From Caenorhabditis remanei (lineage: Eukaryota; Nematoda; Chromadorea; Rhabditida; Rhabditidae), in assembly GCF_010183535.1 (NCBI RefSeq), contig NC_071330.1, positions 372,001 to 436,000 of the forward strand: a DNA stretch of 64,000 bases. Reading direction: 5' to 3'. How positions within the stretch are numbered: the stretch's first letter is position 1; every line of letters starts with the position of its first letter. The translations under genes were made by a program, and so were the position numbers. This document shows positions 1-13,300 of this stretch, one piece after another. The notes under the pieces are model-generated. The model searched no databases. It was not told the DNA's origin and saw only the letters and a program-made list of their open reading frames with translations.

Positions 1-3000
1 CGGCTGGACCGATTTGTACGGAACACTTTGCGGAGGAATGCTTTAGAAATCATAATTTTAATAAGTCGGCTATTGAGGCGTTTGGAGTTCCTGTGGCGAT
101 ATCGCCTGATGTGAAGACGACGCCCAGTAAGAAAAGGTAGAGTTTTGGAGATGAGAAATGCTGAAAATTTGATAGAGAATTGGTTTTTTGAGCCGAATTT
201 TGGTCTGAAATCTCGGGAAGCGTCCAAGGCACACCAGATCGCGCACTTCTAGATTAGAATTTTACGCAAATTTCTGCTCAAAAACACGCCTGAGGTACGC
301 CAGTTTGATTGGAAAACTGAAATATATTCAAAACCGCGTCATAGGTGCCCCAGCCTTCTAAATTATAAGTTTTTCGCAAATTTCGGCTCAAAACGCGCCT
401 GAGCTGCGCGAGACTATTCGAAATCCGCTATTTCTGGTTGTTTAAGACCTAATTTCGCCAATTTTTCCTTATTTTTTATAAAAGAAAAGTAAAAACGCGT
501 TCAAGACGCCCCAACCGCTCAAAACGTTCTATTTCTTGAGAAAATAGTAATTTTACACGCCAAAATGCTCCAGATCGCTTTCCGGATTCAATGAAAACGC
601 CAAAAAAACGCGCCTAAAGTGCGCCAGACTTCAAAATTCAGAATTTTTGACGAATTTCAGCTCAAACCCGCGTCAAGGGCGTACCAGACTTCTAAATTAC
701 AAGTTTTTGGCGAAAATTCGCCTCAAAAACGCGCCAAAACATTTAAAAACATAATATTTGAGCAATTTTCAACAGTTTTCTCCCCTAAAACCCTCATAAA
801 TGACCGCCCGAAAGTTCCAGAGTGCCATGGGTGTGTACGATATGTGAATTCCATTCGTGTAGTGTCGTCGAGCTGCAAGCGCATTTGTTGGAGCACACAG
901 AGGATATGTTGAAGAATAAGGAGAGCGCGATGGAGGTGAGATTTTGGGGTAAAAATGACTGGAAAAATGGAATTTTTGGTTAAAAATCTGAATTTTTAGT
1001 GATTTTTGGACCAAAAAAAGCTGAAAAATGAGATTTTTATGAGATTTTATTAGTTTTCAGGTCACAAATTGAATTTTCTTCAAAGAAGTTTTTACAAATT
1101 TCGTCTTAAATTAGTTGAAAATATAAGTCGAAAAGTCAGATTTTCATGAGAATTTCAGCCATTTTTCAACAATTTTCGTCTCAAAATTATAGAAAAACGA
1201 GATTTTCCAGGTCCCAGAAGCCGGTTTCATGTGTCCATTCTGTCGTAAATGCACCTACGGATACAAGACAATATCCGGCTACCGACGTCATCTGATGGCC
1301 GGTCCCATCCATCACTGTCACCTGCGTCGAATCTACGAATTCGCCAAAATGAATTGCCGTGCGACAGAACTCGATCCAGTCGATAGCTGGTCGAATTGGA
1401 CACGTCGCAACGTTTACGTCGCCTATCACGGATGTGAGCCACCGGCCAACGAGATAGTGTTGACACCGTCGCCGACGAAGAAGGCGTACGTTCAGAATCC
1501 AGAAGAGCGGACGAAGATGGTGCATGATGAGGAGAGACGGAAGAAAGCCGTTCGGACACTGTCATTTGTTGGAAAAGAGGGCGGAACCAGTGTGAATGAT
1601 TTGAATGTGATGCAGAGACAAGTTTATTTACAAATTCGACGAGAGAGGGAACTGGCGAAGAAGGCCGAGGAGGCGGAGGGTTCCAAGAAAAGGGCGGGGC
1701 CTGAGGAGGGGGAGGAGTCAGATGATGAAGAAGATGAGGAAGAAGAGGAGGAGAGTGATGATGAGGATATTGTTGTCGAGGAGGAAGAGTGAGTTTGAGC
1801 GCTGAAACTGCTATATTCTGAAAACGCGTAAACGGCACGCCAGACGGTCAAAAACATCATCGAGCGCTGGAAATTGTTGAAAATCGTCATCAAGGAGCTA
1901 TGGCGCACCTCAGACGCGTTTTTTATGAAAAACGCGTCAGAGGTGCGGCAGATTCAGATGCAAAACCTCTCTTTCCAATATATTATCAGCAATTATTGAT
2001 GTCTGGCGTGCTTTTCTCGCGTTTTATCGAAGAAGAAGAAGAATGAGTTTGACCGCTGAAATTGCTGAAAATCGTCATCTAGAAACTACGGCGCGCATCA
2101 AATGATAAAAACGCGTCAACGACACGCCAGCCACTCAATTCCCGTTCCAATACTCGTCAGAGGTGCGCCAGATTCCAGAAATCGGTCAATTTCGTCAAAT
2201 TACCGCTGCGAAGCCTCTCTTTCGGATGTATTTTCAGCAATTCTTGATATCTGGCGTGCCTTTGCCGCGTTTTACTGTTATATCTAGACCGATTTTTCAC
2301 TATTTCCACTAAAACGTGCTCCTGAGCTCACAGAATCGAATTTTGAGTCAGCTGGCGCGCTTTTGACGCTTTTTTTTACAGTAACAACATTGATTTTTCA
2401 GTATCAAGCCGCCACCACAACTTCCAATGGGATCAGCCGAGAAGAAGAAATCCGCGAAACCCTCGGTGTCTGCCACGTCATCTCCAGTGAAAAAGACTCA
2501 AAAAGCGACGTCTTCTGCACCACCAACACCAGCAAAGAAACGGAAGACTGATCCGATATCCGAGGAGCCAAAAGAGCCGACACCAGCACCCGCTGACGCA
2601 GAAGAAACCGAAGAACAGATCTCACCAAACGATCCGCGTGAACGTCTTCGTCAGAAAATTCGAGACGAACGATTCGCCGAAATGGTTCAGAAACGATCGC
2701 AACAAGTGACTCGGCTGATAAATGCGAAACAATTCAAAAAAGGAGAACGATCGCCAATTAAACCGAGAAAAGCGCTACAGTATACACTGATGAAGGGAAT
2801 TACAATGTCGAGTTCCAGTGCAGCAAACACTTCATCGGTACGGAAAATTATTTTCAAAAAACGATGAAAAATTGGCAAAATTAGGTCTAAATCTGCCAGA
2901 AATAGCGAAGTTCTAATAGTCTGGCGCACCACAGGCGCGTTATGAGCAGAAATTTGCGAAAAATCGTAATTTAGAAGACTGGCGCACCTTTGACGCAGTT

Positions 3001-6000
3001 TTGAATACATTTCATTCTGGAAAAAATTGGTCGTTTTAAGATTAACTGGCGCACCTCAGGCGCGTTTTTGAGCCGAAGTGTTCAAAAATTTAGAAGTCTG
3101 GCGCACCTCAGGCGCGTTTTTGAGTCGAAATTTTCGAAAAAATTTAGAAGTCTGGCGCATTTTTGACGCGTTTTCGACCTTTCCCACTGAATCCAGCCAT
3201 CTTACATATCTCGGACGATTCATAGCGATCTGGGGCGATGACTATTTTTCTCCAAAAATAGAACAATTTGAGAGCTTGGTGTGCCTTGAGCGCGTTTTCA
3301 CTTTCATAACTGGCGTGCCTTTGACGCTAATTTCTTCCCTCTCAAAAATCCATCATTTTTTGAAAAAATAAAGATTTTTCCAGGTCGAACCCGAAGAAAA
3401 ATCAGTCTCCCGCGAAACGTCACCAGAACCATCGACAAGCTCCGCCCCCTCAACAAGCCGACCCATCAAACGAATAATTCCGCCAGTGACTCGTAGTCAA
3501 AGAAGTGGAAAGAAACCGACGTCATATGTTGCTGCTCCACCACCAAAGAAGGCGAAACGAGGAGCCGCTGCCGCCGCCATTGCTGCAAGGGAGCCTCCAG
3601 AAGAATCAACGACGTCGACTCCGTCGGCTCCAGCAGCTCCCGAGCCAGTAGAAAAACCAGCAGAGCCCGAAGAGCGTCCGTTAAAATCAAAATTGGCAAG
3701 ATCACTGTTCGCCGGACTCCGCCCATCATTGGATCAGTATCGTATCCCAATGGAACCATTCACTAGAATCCCGGCGACCTCCACTGTCCTCCCCACTTCT
3801 ATCGCCACGTCATCTGCTTCTTCTTCGTCTTCTGGAATCATACCAACTGGAGCAGGCACTTCACGATCGATTTCGACGGGCGCGATTGCTCGACCACCTG
3901 CTGCATCGTCGCCAGGTGGAATGTTCTCGCAGAGAGTTATGGGAGCGATTACACAAGATAAACCGCCGACGAAGAGACCGGTACGGCTTCTGGATTGACA
4001 GACAGACTGACAGACATTTGGCGCTAAAAATCTAAAAATTACCGAAAACTTCGCACTTTCACAGCAAAAGTTGCTAAAATTGAGAGAAAAACGCGCTTTT
4101 TACGCCCCAGATACGGACATCTGGACACATAGATTAACAGACAGACCATTCCAACAAAAACTCACAGAAAACCTAGTTTTTGCGCTGAAATTTTCAGAAA
4201 AAAACGCGTCAAAAGTGCGCCAGATACTTCAGAAATGTGCTAGGCTGGCGCGCGTTTTTGATGTTTTTGTCTGCAAAACGAGGGTTTTTGAGCAAAATTT
4301 GGCTAAACGCTCCAAAGGCGCGCCAGTTTGTCCGTAAGGTCGCCCCAAATACATCTAGAACTTTGCTTTTCGGACATCTGGACATACAGATTTACAGATA
4401 TTTAGTTCTGACCAAAACGCGCCAAAGGTGCGCCAGATCGAGCGATTTTTGTTCTTCTAACATTTTATCTTCTTATGAAGAACGCGTCTGAGGCGCCCCA
4501 GGCATCTGACGCATAGGCAGACACACTCTTGAGAATTATCAAAATCTCCTCCATTTTCTGAAAAACGGAAATTTTTTCAGGCTGTACTCGCGAGAAGACC
4601 ACTAATTCTGTCGCCACGAAAACGTGCTCCAACTCCACGTCAATCACTCCAACACCACGAATCGTCACCGTCTCTGACGGCTCCTTCTGCTCCATCAGCA
4701 CCGATGACAGTTCCAGATGAGTATATAGTATCTGGAAAAGATATGGAAGTGGAGATGATCGAGGAGGTCATTGATTCAGTCATCGCTCAATCCTCTTCTT
4801 CTGGAGATTCTGCTGCCGCTGGAACGTCGTCATCTGATCACAGCGGTGGACGTCAACTGTCTCTCGCCGAAGCGTTGGAACTCGGCGGAGCATCGAACGG
4901 AGAGACGGTGAAAGATCAAGATTTGGAGGAGATTTCGAAGAAAATGATGGAAGAATCACAGTACTATCGGGCGATGGAGGACGCGATCAAGTGTCGGACT
5001 GTCACCAAAATGAGGGCTGATATGAGACTATCGAGACACTGTATTCGGCAGATTGAGGCGGCGAGAGCTAGGTTTGTGATAAGATGAAAGCTTGCGATAA
5101 AAATATCAAAATTTGAGCTTTTTTTTCGAAATTACGGCGAAAAAGCTCAAATTTTACTCTGAAAATGATGGAAAATCACGATTTTTTCATTGGCTGGAGC
5201 GCCTTACGCGCGTTTTGTGGAAGCCCAACTATCCGTTATCCGGCGCGCCTTTGACGCGTTTTCACCAGCTGTTTTTGACAATCTGTTCATCCGGAAGCCT
5301 GAATATTCCAAATCTGGTGCGCCTTTGACGCGATTTTAGAATTCAAACCGGATGTATACTCATTGACTGGAGCGCGGCCAGCGCGTTTTCATCCTATTTG
5401 CAAAATTTTGTCGATATGTTTCTCCGGATATCCGGATGTCTTTTGTTTGAAAAAATCCGAATTCTCCACAATCTGGCGTGCCTTTCCCGTGTTTTGATTA
5501 TAGCCGAAACCTGTCAAAACAGTATTTTTTAGACAAAAATAGGTTGAATTTTTATCATTTTGGCTTGAAAATGCCTTACAAAAGTCTTTTCTCTCTTAAA
5601 ACCAATCAATCTATCTTCTTATTTCCAGAGCTCGCCTATTCGGAGAGGGACACGAAGACTACCAAATATACTATTCGAACGATGGAGCACAAGTGGTGAG
5701 TTTCTACTCAGGAACATCTATAAATTGCAGCTGAAAATATCGATTTTCCCGACGAAAAATCGTTCACTTTTGATTTTATCTCTACTTAACATCAGAAATC
5801 AATGACCACCTGTTGTTGACCGAAAACATGTTTTTTTCAATATCGAATTTATCATTTTTTGGGCAATTCGATTAATTTTTTAGCGATTTTTGAGTCAAAA
5901 CTGACATTTTTAATCAGCGAGAGAGTTTTTAACTGAAAATACTAAGCTATTTTTGTTCACAAGTTGAGTTTTTCAGTCAAAATATCAATTTTAACCGTTT

Positions 6001-6833
6001 TTGACTGAAAATGATCAAATCTTCGTTTGAAACACCACAATTCAAACGCTTTTTTTCTCGGTAATTGGTCGTGGAAAAACTAGAAACATATCATCTGAAA
6101 TTTTCAGTAAAAATGGGTTTTTGCAACATTTTTTATTCAAAATTTGGGATAAAAATCTCATTTTTGTCTGAAAATCACCGAATTTGGGCTGAATTTTCGG
6201 TTTTTAACTTGAACTTACTCATTTTTATGATAAAAATACCCAAATTTTGGCTGAAATTGATTATAAAAATTCTGAAAACTTTTTTCATCCGAAAAGGTGA
6301 ATTCAAAACAGTTTTGGTTGTGTAAATTAAAGAGTTTTCTTTTTTCCGATGAAAGTCACACAATTTTCCCAGAAAATAATCGATTTTCGCCTCCAAATCG
6401 GTCTGAAATTCACTGTAAAACCCCTCAAATTCTCGAGACTTTCAAAATATTTTTTTTTTCGAAATTTTTTGAGCTTTTCATTTAAAAAAATTTGTTAAAA
6501 ATCCTATGTTTGCTTGAATTTTATCGATAAAAACATATTAGCTCAGCACAGTTTTTACAACTGCGCTTCACCGAAATGCCCTTGAAAAATGTCTCTTTTT
6601 CTCTGTGTCTCTCTATTTCCCACACAATTTTATTCGATTTCGGTAGAGCGCGGTTGTAAGAAGCGTGCCGTGCTAATAGTCGAAAATTCGATATTATTTC
6701 CAAACAAAAAAATTTCAAAAAATCTGAAATTTCTCTTCATTTCCAGCTAACCAAAAACGATCCGAAATATCGTGAACTTCAACTCCAACAGCAGCAACAA
6801 CAAGCGAGTCAACCGGGACCATCGGATCAATAA
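1..6833 (+). CDS. lin-36: LIN-36-like THAP/C2H2 zinc-finger protein, 5' end outside window
   Basis: Exons read as 1-136, 821-935, 1211-1788, 2402-2837, 3384-3980, 4581-5071, 5629-5695 and 6747-6833 (stop TAA). All junction phases agree, giving about 835 codons in the window. The first exon encodes the C-terminal part of a THAP domain (ICTEHFAEECFRNHNF, then AFGVP). Exon 2 holds a C2H2 finger (CTIC...HLLEH). Exon 3 holds a Cys/His-rich segment (CPFCRKC...HLMAGPIHH) and ends in a long Glu/Asp tract. The middle is basic and Pro/Ser/Ala-rich, and the C-terminus is Gln-rich (QLQQQQQQ). LIN-36 is known as a THAP-domain synMuv B repressor with Cys/His-rich and Gln-rich regions, and in C. elegans it lies next to the AUP1 homologue, as here. 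The orthology call rests on domain order, composition and neighbours. The start codon is upstream of the window. Confidence 0.85.
137..820. repeat. lin-36 intron with scattered GC-rich motifs
   Basis: This 684 bp intron contains several degenerate copies of the dispersed motif ACGCGTC...GCGCCAG, for example near 282-304, 338-352, 495-512, 610-631 and 670-690. They are more decayed than copies further right. No other gene is visible here. Confidence 0.6.
2910..3335 (-). repeat. Array of the dispersed GC-rich motif, reverse orientation
   Basis: Seven copies of TCTGGCGCACC...ACGCGTTTT lie in one lin-36 intron, near 2919, 2980, 3048, 3098, 3150, 3275 and 3308. All face the same way and are spaced about 30-125 bp. 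The flanking bases differ between copies, so this is a repeated short core and not a tandem repeat of a longer unit. Confidence 0.8.
6538..6677. mobile_element. MITE, family II (TIR with TTACAAC-GCGCT core)
   Basis: A foldback element in the last lin-36 intron. The left end (TTAGCTCAGCACAGTTTTTA, then CAACTGCGCTTCACCGAAA) pairs imperfectly with the right end (TTTCGGTAGAGCGCGGTTGT, then AAGAAGCGTGCCGTGCTAA). The interior carries TCTCTTTTTCTCTG. Relatives lie at 13412-13558, 43309-43452 and 61055-61190. There is no coding capacity. Confidence 0.75.
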
Positions 6834-7372
6834 TAATCTCTGAAATTCTAGAAATTCCTCTCCGATTTCTTTCATGTGACTTATCCTTTGAATCATAATT
6901 TATTCCCATTCATCACTGAAATTTCTTTCTTTTTTTCTCTCGATTTGTTCCATTTTTTCTAATTTTTCAACTTTTCATTACCGTATAGCCCTTCTAGACT
7001 CATTTCTAGCTGTTTTCCCCCAACATTTTCACCCAAAAAATACTCGATTTTGTCCAATTTTTCAATATTTTTCCCCCCAAAAAGTCCCCCAAATTCACCA
7101 AATTCATCCCCTAAAAAAAATATTATAAATTAATCAAAAATATTCAAGTTTTGAGCCAAAGTCCGTCTCTTAGTAACTCCGCCCCCAAAAAATTATCGAT
7201 TGATTTGATTTAAATTAGACTAAAAGTCCCCGCCCCCCTCGCAGTGAATAAATTTCTATTTATCCCCCAAAAATTGTCCTCTTTCGAACAAATTATAGGT
7301 TTCCCTCAACACCTTTTGAATTTTTCTGAAAAACTCCGAATATAAGAAGTCAAAAAATCAATAATTCGATAG
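6834..7372. other. Intergenic region, lin-36 to AUP1
   Basis: AT-rich spacer of 539 bp with C-rich runs (CCCCCAAAAA) and an AATAAA at about 7248 that could serve as a poly(A) signal for the gene on the left. The AUP1 start codon directly follows TTCGATAG, a weak acceptor-like sequence. The two genes could be co-transcribed, but the spacing is at the upper limit for a nematode operon. Confidence 0.4.
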
Positions 7373-10300
7373 ATGACGTCACCGGAGACTCCGCCCACTA
7401 CCAGCACCACTACGTCATCAGAATCAGAACTTCGAATTGAAGATTTATTTCATCAGAAGAGGAATGAAGACTCGATTAGCAAGTTGTTCTCGGCGATTTA
7501 TGCGCCAGTTGGTAAGAGAAAAGAAAACGCGTCCCGAGGCGCGCCAGATAGACTGAAAAATAAAATTTTGAGCTGAAAAACGCGTCAATGGGGCGCCAGA
7601 CAGACCGAGAATCTTCTTAAAATCAGAGAATTTATGACCGCTTTGAGGTGAAAACCAAAATTTTCAACAAAAAAAACGCGTCCGAGGCGCGCCAGAAAAA
7701 AAAAAACGAAATGGAATTTCTTGAGTTTTTGAGTTGAAATACTGCTTTTTCTTGGTAAAGAAACGCGTCAAAGAGGTGCGCCAGCAGTGTCATCGGCTGA
7801 TTTTGCTCAAAAATATAAAATCTAGTTTAGAAAAACGCGTCCAAGGCGCGCCTGACTTGAAAAAGTTTGGAAATACTGAAATTTCCAAGCCTTTGCGGAA
7901 TCGCGTCAACGGTGCGCCAGACCTTTCAAAAAATGTGAATTTTCTAACCCTCAATTTTCAACAAAAATCGATAATCTGTATTTATTTGAAAAAAACGCGT
8001 CAAAGGTGCACCAGACAAAAACCGGAATGGAATTTCATGAGTTCTTACTGCTTTTTTCGCTTTTTTGGTTAAAAAAAACGCGCTAAAGGTGTGCCAGCGA
8101 TAGTCAGAAAGTTGATTCTTTTTTTCAACTTAAAAAAACGCGCCGCCGTCACGCCAGCTCCAATTCTTCCATATTCCATCGATTGATTTTGCAGGTATCG
8201 TCATCTTCCTCTTCCGTGTTTTCCTCGGTTTTCACACGTTTCTCGTCGCGTGTCTTCTCCGTAAATCGGGTGTATTCCGACAACACGCTCTACGAATGAT
8301 GTGCTCAATTCTCGGAATTGTTGTCGAGAAGACTGGAGAGAGGTGGGCGGAGTTTTGGGTTGCATTTTGCAATTTCGCCGCATGGTTCTTGTGAAAACTG
8401 TGCCGCAGGATTTTGTTGTAGAAGGGGCGGAGCTGAGTGCATGAAATTTTGCAATTTTGCCGCATGGTTCTCATGAAAACTGTGCGGCAGAGTTGCAAGA
8501 TTGGGCGGAGCTTCAGAGGAACCCGGTAGCACCCACTTTTGCAGTTTTGCCGCGTGATTTATAAAAGAACTGTGCGGCAGAGTTGTTGTAAAAGGGGGCG
8601 GAGCTTAGTACATGAAATTTTGCAATTTTGCCGCATGGTTCTTATGAAATCTATGCGGCAAGGTTGCCTGAGTAGGCGGGGCTTCGGAGGAACCCGGGAA
8701 CGCCCACTTTTGCAATTTTAACGCATGGTTCTTATAAAAACTGTGCGGCAATGTTGCACGAGTAGGCGGAGCTTGTGAGGAACCCGGTAACGCCCACTTT
8801 TGTTATGACGCATGCTTCTCATGAAAACTGTGCGGCAGAGTTGCAAAGTTTTTGCAATCTTATCGCACGGTTTTCACAAAATTTCGAGCCCTCCTGGCGC
8901 ACTTTTGACGCGTAATCTATCGATGATTTCCAGAGACGAGTCGGCGCGAGTCCTGTGCGCGAATCACGTCTCCATCCTTGACCATCTGGCAATCGACATT
9001 CTGACGCCGTGCCTTCTTCCATCGGTTTGGGATATTCCATCCATTATTCGATGGTGTTTTGGATACGTTGACTTGGGAGCAACACGTGGAAGGGATCATC
9101 TTGTTAGGGGGGTAAGTTGGCATTAATAATTGACAAAAAAACCGGAATAATTGAGGACTAAAACACTAAATTTACGTGGTTTTGAGTAGAAAAGGAAACG
9201 CGCCAAAGGCACGCCAGATAGGTGATATTCGAGATTCAAGACAAACGCGTCAAAGGCGCGCCAGACAGTTTTGTCGGGTATTTTTCAGATTTTCGGTCTT
9301 CTGATTTGTTGGATTTAAAATCGAACAGAAACGCGCCAAAGGAACGCCAGGCACTTCCATTTTATGTGTCAAAAAACGCGTCAATGACGCCCCAGACAGG
9401 CTTTATTCCAAAAAAAACAAACACATATCACTATCATTACAAAACAAATAAATCCTTCCTATTAAAACAAGCACGTTTTCCCGATATTTCGATACAAAAA
9501 GAAGAGTGGATTAAGTGGCCGGCGACGCCTTCTTATCCTTCTTGAGATCTGGACGCATTATAGTGAATGAGCAACTCTGAAAAAGTTATAGATTAGGTAT
9601 TAGCACGACACACGTCTTACAACCGCGCTCCACCGCAAACTAGAGAGAGAGAGAGAGAGACGCAGAGTTTTTTCACAGTTTTTGACCTATTTTCGCTGTT
9701 TTTCAAAAGTTTTTTGTAAATTAACATGAAAAATAGCGAGTCGGCGCGAGAAAATTTATCTGCGTCTCTCTCGTTTGCGGTGGAGCGCGCAGTTGTAATA
9801 CAAATACCCTATCATCACCACTCACCAACTCCTCATCGACAGTCATCACCGCCGCCGCATTATCCATCTGTCCACAGTAAAATGGGGCGGAGAAGACGGT
9901 GACGAGCTGACGGTCGGCAAAAAACTCGTAGCCATCGTTGACGACTTGATGAGCACGAACAATGAGCTCGAGATTGTGAAGTTTGAGAAACTTCTTGACA
10001 GCTTCCGCACCGAAGATACGACCAGCACCGCGTAGCGACTCGGCGTACATCTGAAATAATGGGTGGTTGGAGGAATTGGGGAAATGGGCGGTACTAACTT
10101 GAACATTCGGATCCGGATCGGCCCACGTCAAATCGGCAATGACACCAATGTCGGGAATATCGCATGGACGTTCCACTTTTTCGAGTTGTCTGGAAATGAG
10201 AGAGATAGAGAGAATGGCTCCGCCCCATTTTTCTGCGTTATTTTTAGAGTTTTTGAGCTTTTCATTTCGCTTTTTTCGAAAAGTCGGGAATTTCGATTTT

Positions 10301-13300
10301 AAGTCTTCTAGAAGATGAAGCTCCGCCCCCATTTCCAGTTTTCACACTAAAAGATCTTCAAAGTGATAAGCTCCGCCCATTTTGAACCGAGCTCTTCCAA
10401 CTTGAAGTATTTCTGGAAAACCTTCGGAAAACGCGTCTTTGGCGCCCCACATTATCAACAGAACGATATCGTGTGTGAGCATGTCGAAATGAGGCGCCCC
10501 TGACAGTTTTTGTCAGATGGTTTTTCCCAACTTTTCGGTCAAGCTCCGCCCGCTTTGAACGGAGCAGCTCCTCCGATTTCAAGTATTTCCGTCTAGAAAG
10601 ACCTCCCAGCTAGGCTCCACCCTAATTTCTTGAAAATTCGTGAGATTTGTGGGAACAGATAACTGGATACAGCGAATTTTGGTCTTCTGATTCGTTAGAT
10701 CGAACAGAAACGCGTCACAGGCACGCCAGATAGCTCAAAAAGACCAAATTTCAACCGCCTCTTCTATCCAGATTTTGGGTGAAAGGAAAACGCGGAAAGG
10801 ACGCCCCAGACATGTTTTAACCTCTGAACCATCTCTGCTCAAATGCGGACATCCGGACACCCGGATATCTGACTGGCTTAATCCAGAAGCTCCGCCCCCC
10901 CTCACAAAAAACTCACTTCAAATCGACCAAATCCTCTGAAATGCCGCCATGCATACAAATGATCTTATCACTAACGACAGCACACAACGGCATACAATAG
11001 AACGCCAATTGGAAGGCGTCGTACAACGCATTCGAGTAGCGTTTACGACACTCCAAAAAGAATCCGTATTGCATGTTGACGGGACGACTCTCATGATTTC
11101 CACGCAACAAGAACACCTTATCCGGATAGAGAATTTGATAGGCGAACAGAATTGAGATGCATTCGATCGAGAACGGTCCACGATCGACGTAGTCGCCCAA
11201 GAAGAGATATTTGGTCTCTGGTGGCCAGCCGTTCAGCTCGAGAAGTGCCAGAAGGTCCTCGTATTGTCCGTGAATGTCACCGCAGATTTTCACCGGGGCG
11301 CAGAGCTGAAAATGTGGAGATTTGAAGGTGAAGAGACGCGTCGAAGGCGCGCCAGAGAGCCAAACTGACGCGTTTCTGTATAGAAGAAACGCGTCTAAGG
11401 CACTCCAGACCTCTCAAAACCCTCGAAAAGGAGGTTCTGGAGCAGATCGATATGTCTGTCTGTCTGTCTATTTATACGGATGTCCAGATGTCCACACAGG
11501 CTAATCTCTGCTTCCGGATGTTTCATGTGACTCTGGTTAGCGAATTTTCAGCTTTTCGAAAAAAAACGCGCCAAAGGTGCCCCAGGCCTCTCAAAAACTC
11601 ACGAAAACAGAGTAAATTTTGAGTTTGAAACCGGATAAACGCGCCGAAAGGGCCCCAGCCACTAGCATTTTGAAGGTTTATCTACCATGATGTATGTAAG
11701 TGCGTCCGGATGTCCGAAACTGACAAGTTTCTGCATAGAAGAAACGCCTCAAAGGCACCCCAGATCTCCGCAAACCCTTGAAAAAGAGGTTCTAGAGCAG
11801 AGCCATCTGTCTGTCTGTCTGTCTGTCCATTTCTATAGATATCCAGATGTCTGCTGGTGTGTCTGTCTGTCCGGATGTCGTGGAATCCAAACGAACGCGT
11901 CTAAGGCACCCCAGACCTCAGTCTGTCTAGCCGTTTTCTGGCGCACCTCCGCCGCGTTTCTCTCTCTCACCTCCAACTTGACATTGCTCTTCCAAAAGTT
12001 CTCTCTTGCTCGATAGCACAACTCGATGAGCTCCTTCTCGGTGAACAATTTCTGACACAGAGGCGGTGTCCATCCTTTGAGTCGTTCTATCATACTAACC
12101 AACCATGCGACAACTTTTTGCTGGAAATGAGAGATTTATGGAGATTAGGCATACTGTATCTGAATAAACGAGAGTCGTGGTCTAGGATCCGACAACTCGA
12201 CCATCGTGATATCTCGCCACGAAAATGACGTCGGAAGCGAGTGCTACCGTAATATTTTGGAGGGAATATTTGAAGTTTATTGATTTTTTTTCGATTTTCA
12301 AGCTATTTTCATCAGGAATCGCTTGAATTTCAAAAAAAACCGATAAACTTCAAATTTTCCCGCCAAAATATTACGGTAGCATTCGCTGTGACGTTATTTT
12401 CGTGGTGAGATATCACGATGACCGAGTTTTCGTATCCTAGGCCACGACTCTCTTTTATTACGGTACTGTATAGGACACGCCCCCTTTTTGTCTACTCACT
12501 TTTTGATGATCTCCTCCGGCCGCTTTCTTCGCACCAGTGTCCATTTTCTTGTTGGCAGAGAGAGAGATTTTCAAACTGATTTTTAGTTTTGCCGATTTGG
12601 ATTTTTTCAGTATTAACGCGGAAAAACGTGGCAAAAATCGCCACATTTTTTCGAAAACCGTGCTGGAACAACACGCGGAAAATCGGAGGTCACGGAGATT
12701 CTTTAGAAAATTGAATCCAAAATAAAAGCAAAACGCGACAAAGGCGCGCCAGACAACCCGTGAAAATAGTGAGAACGCGCCGAACGCACCCCAGTTTTGA
12801 GCTGCTTTGCCCGAGATTCCGTCTCATTTGGCGCGCCTTTCGACTCGTTTTCATCTGAAACACCAAAAAACGCGTCAACGACACGCCAGCCTACCATATT
12901 TTATGTTCATTTTCAGGCGAAAGATCTACTCGCAAAGGAGACTAAAATGCCACTACTCGCCTTCCCAGAAGGAATTATTACGAGTGGAGAAAAGGCGTTG
13001 ATCAAGTTTAAGTGAGTTTGGGTGGCCTAGAAATCCCGATTTGGGGAAGTTAGGCCATGAAAAAATTTCAGCACGGCCGTGTAGTTCTCTCGGACAAGAC
13101 TTTTGTTCAATTTTTCGTTTCATCTCTTTTTTCGACAAAAATTAATAAAAAACATACAAAAATATGTTGGAATAAGTGAGGAAACGAGAAATCGAACAGA
13201 AATCTTGTCCGAGAGGACTACACGGCCGCGTGGGAAAACTCTTCCACCTTGGCTTATTTTGAGTCAATTTCACTTAAAAATCAATTTTTTATAAATACAG

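Noticed and set aside
1624..1908. Long minus-strand serine-rich reading frame opposite the lin-36 exon
   Set aside because: It is the antisense of the GAG/GAT-rich acidic tract of lin-36 exon 3 and has no splice or family support.
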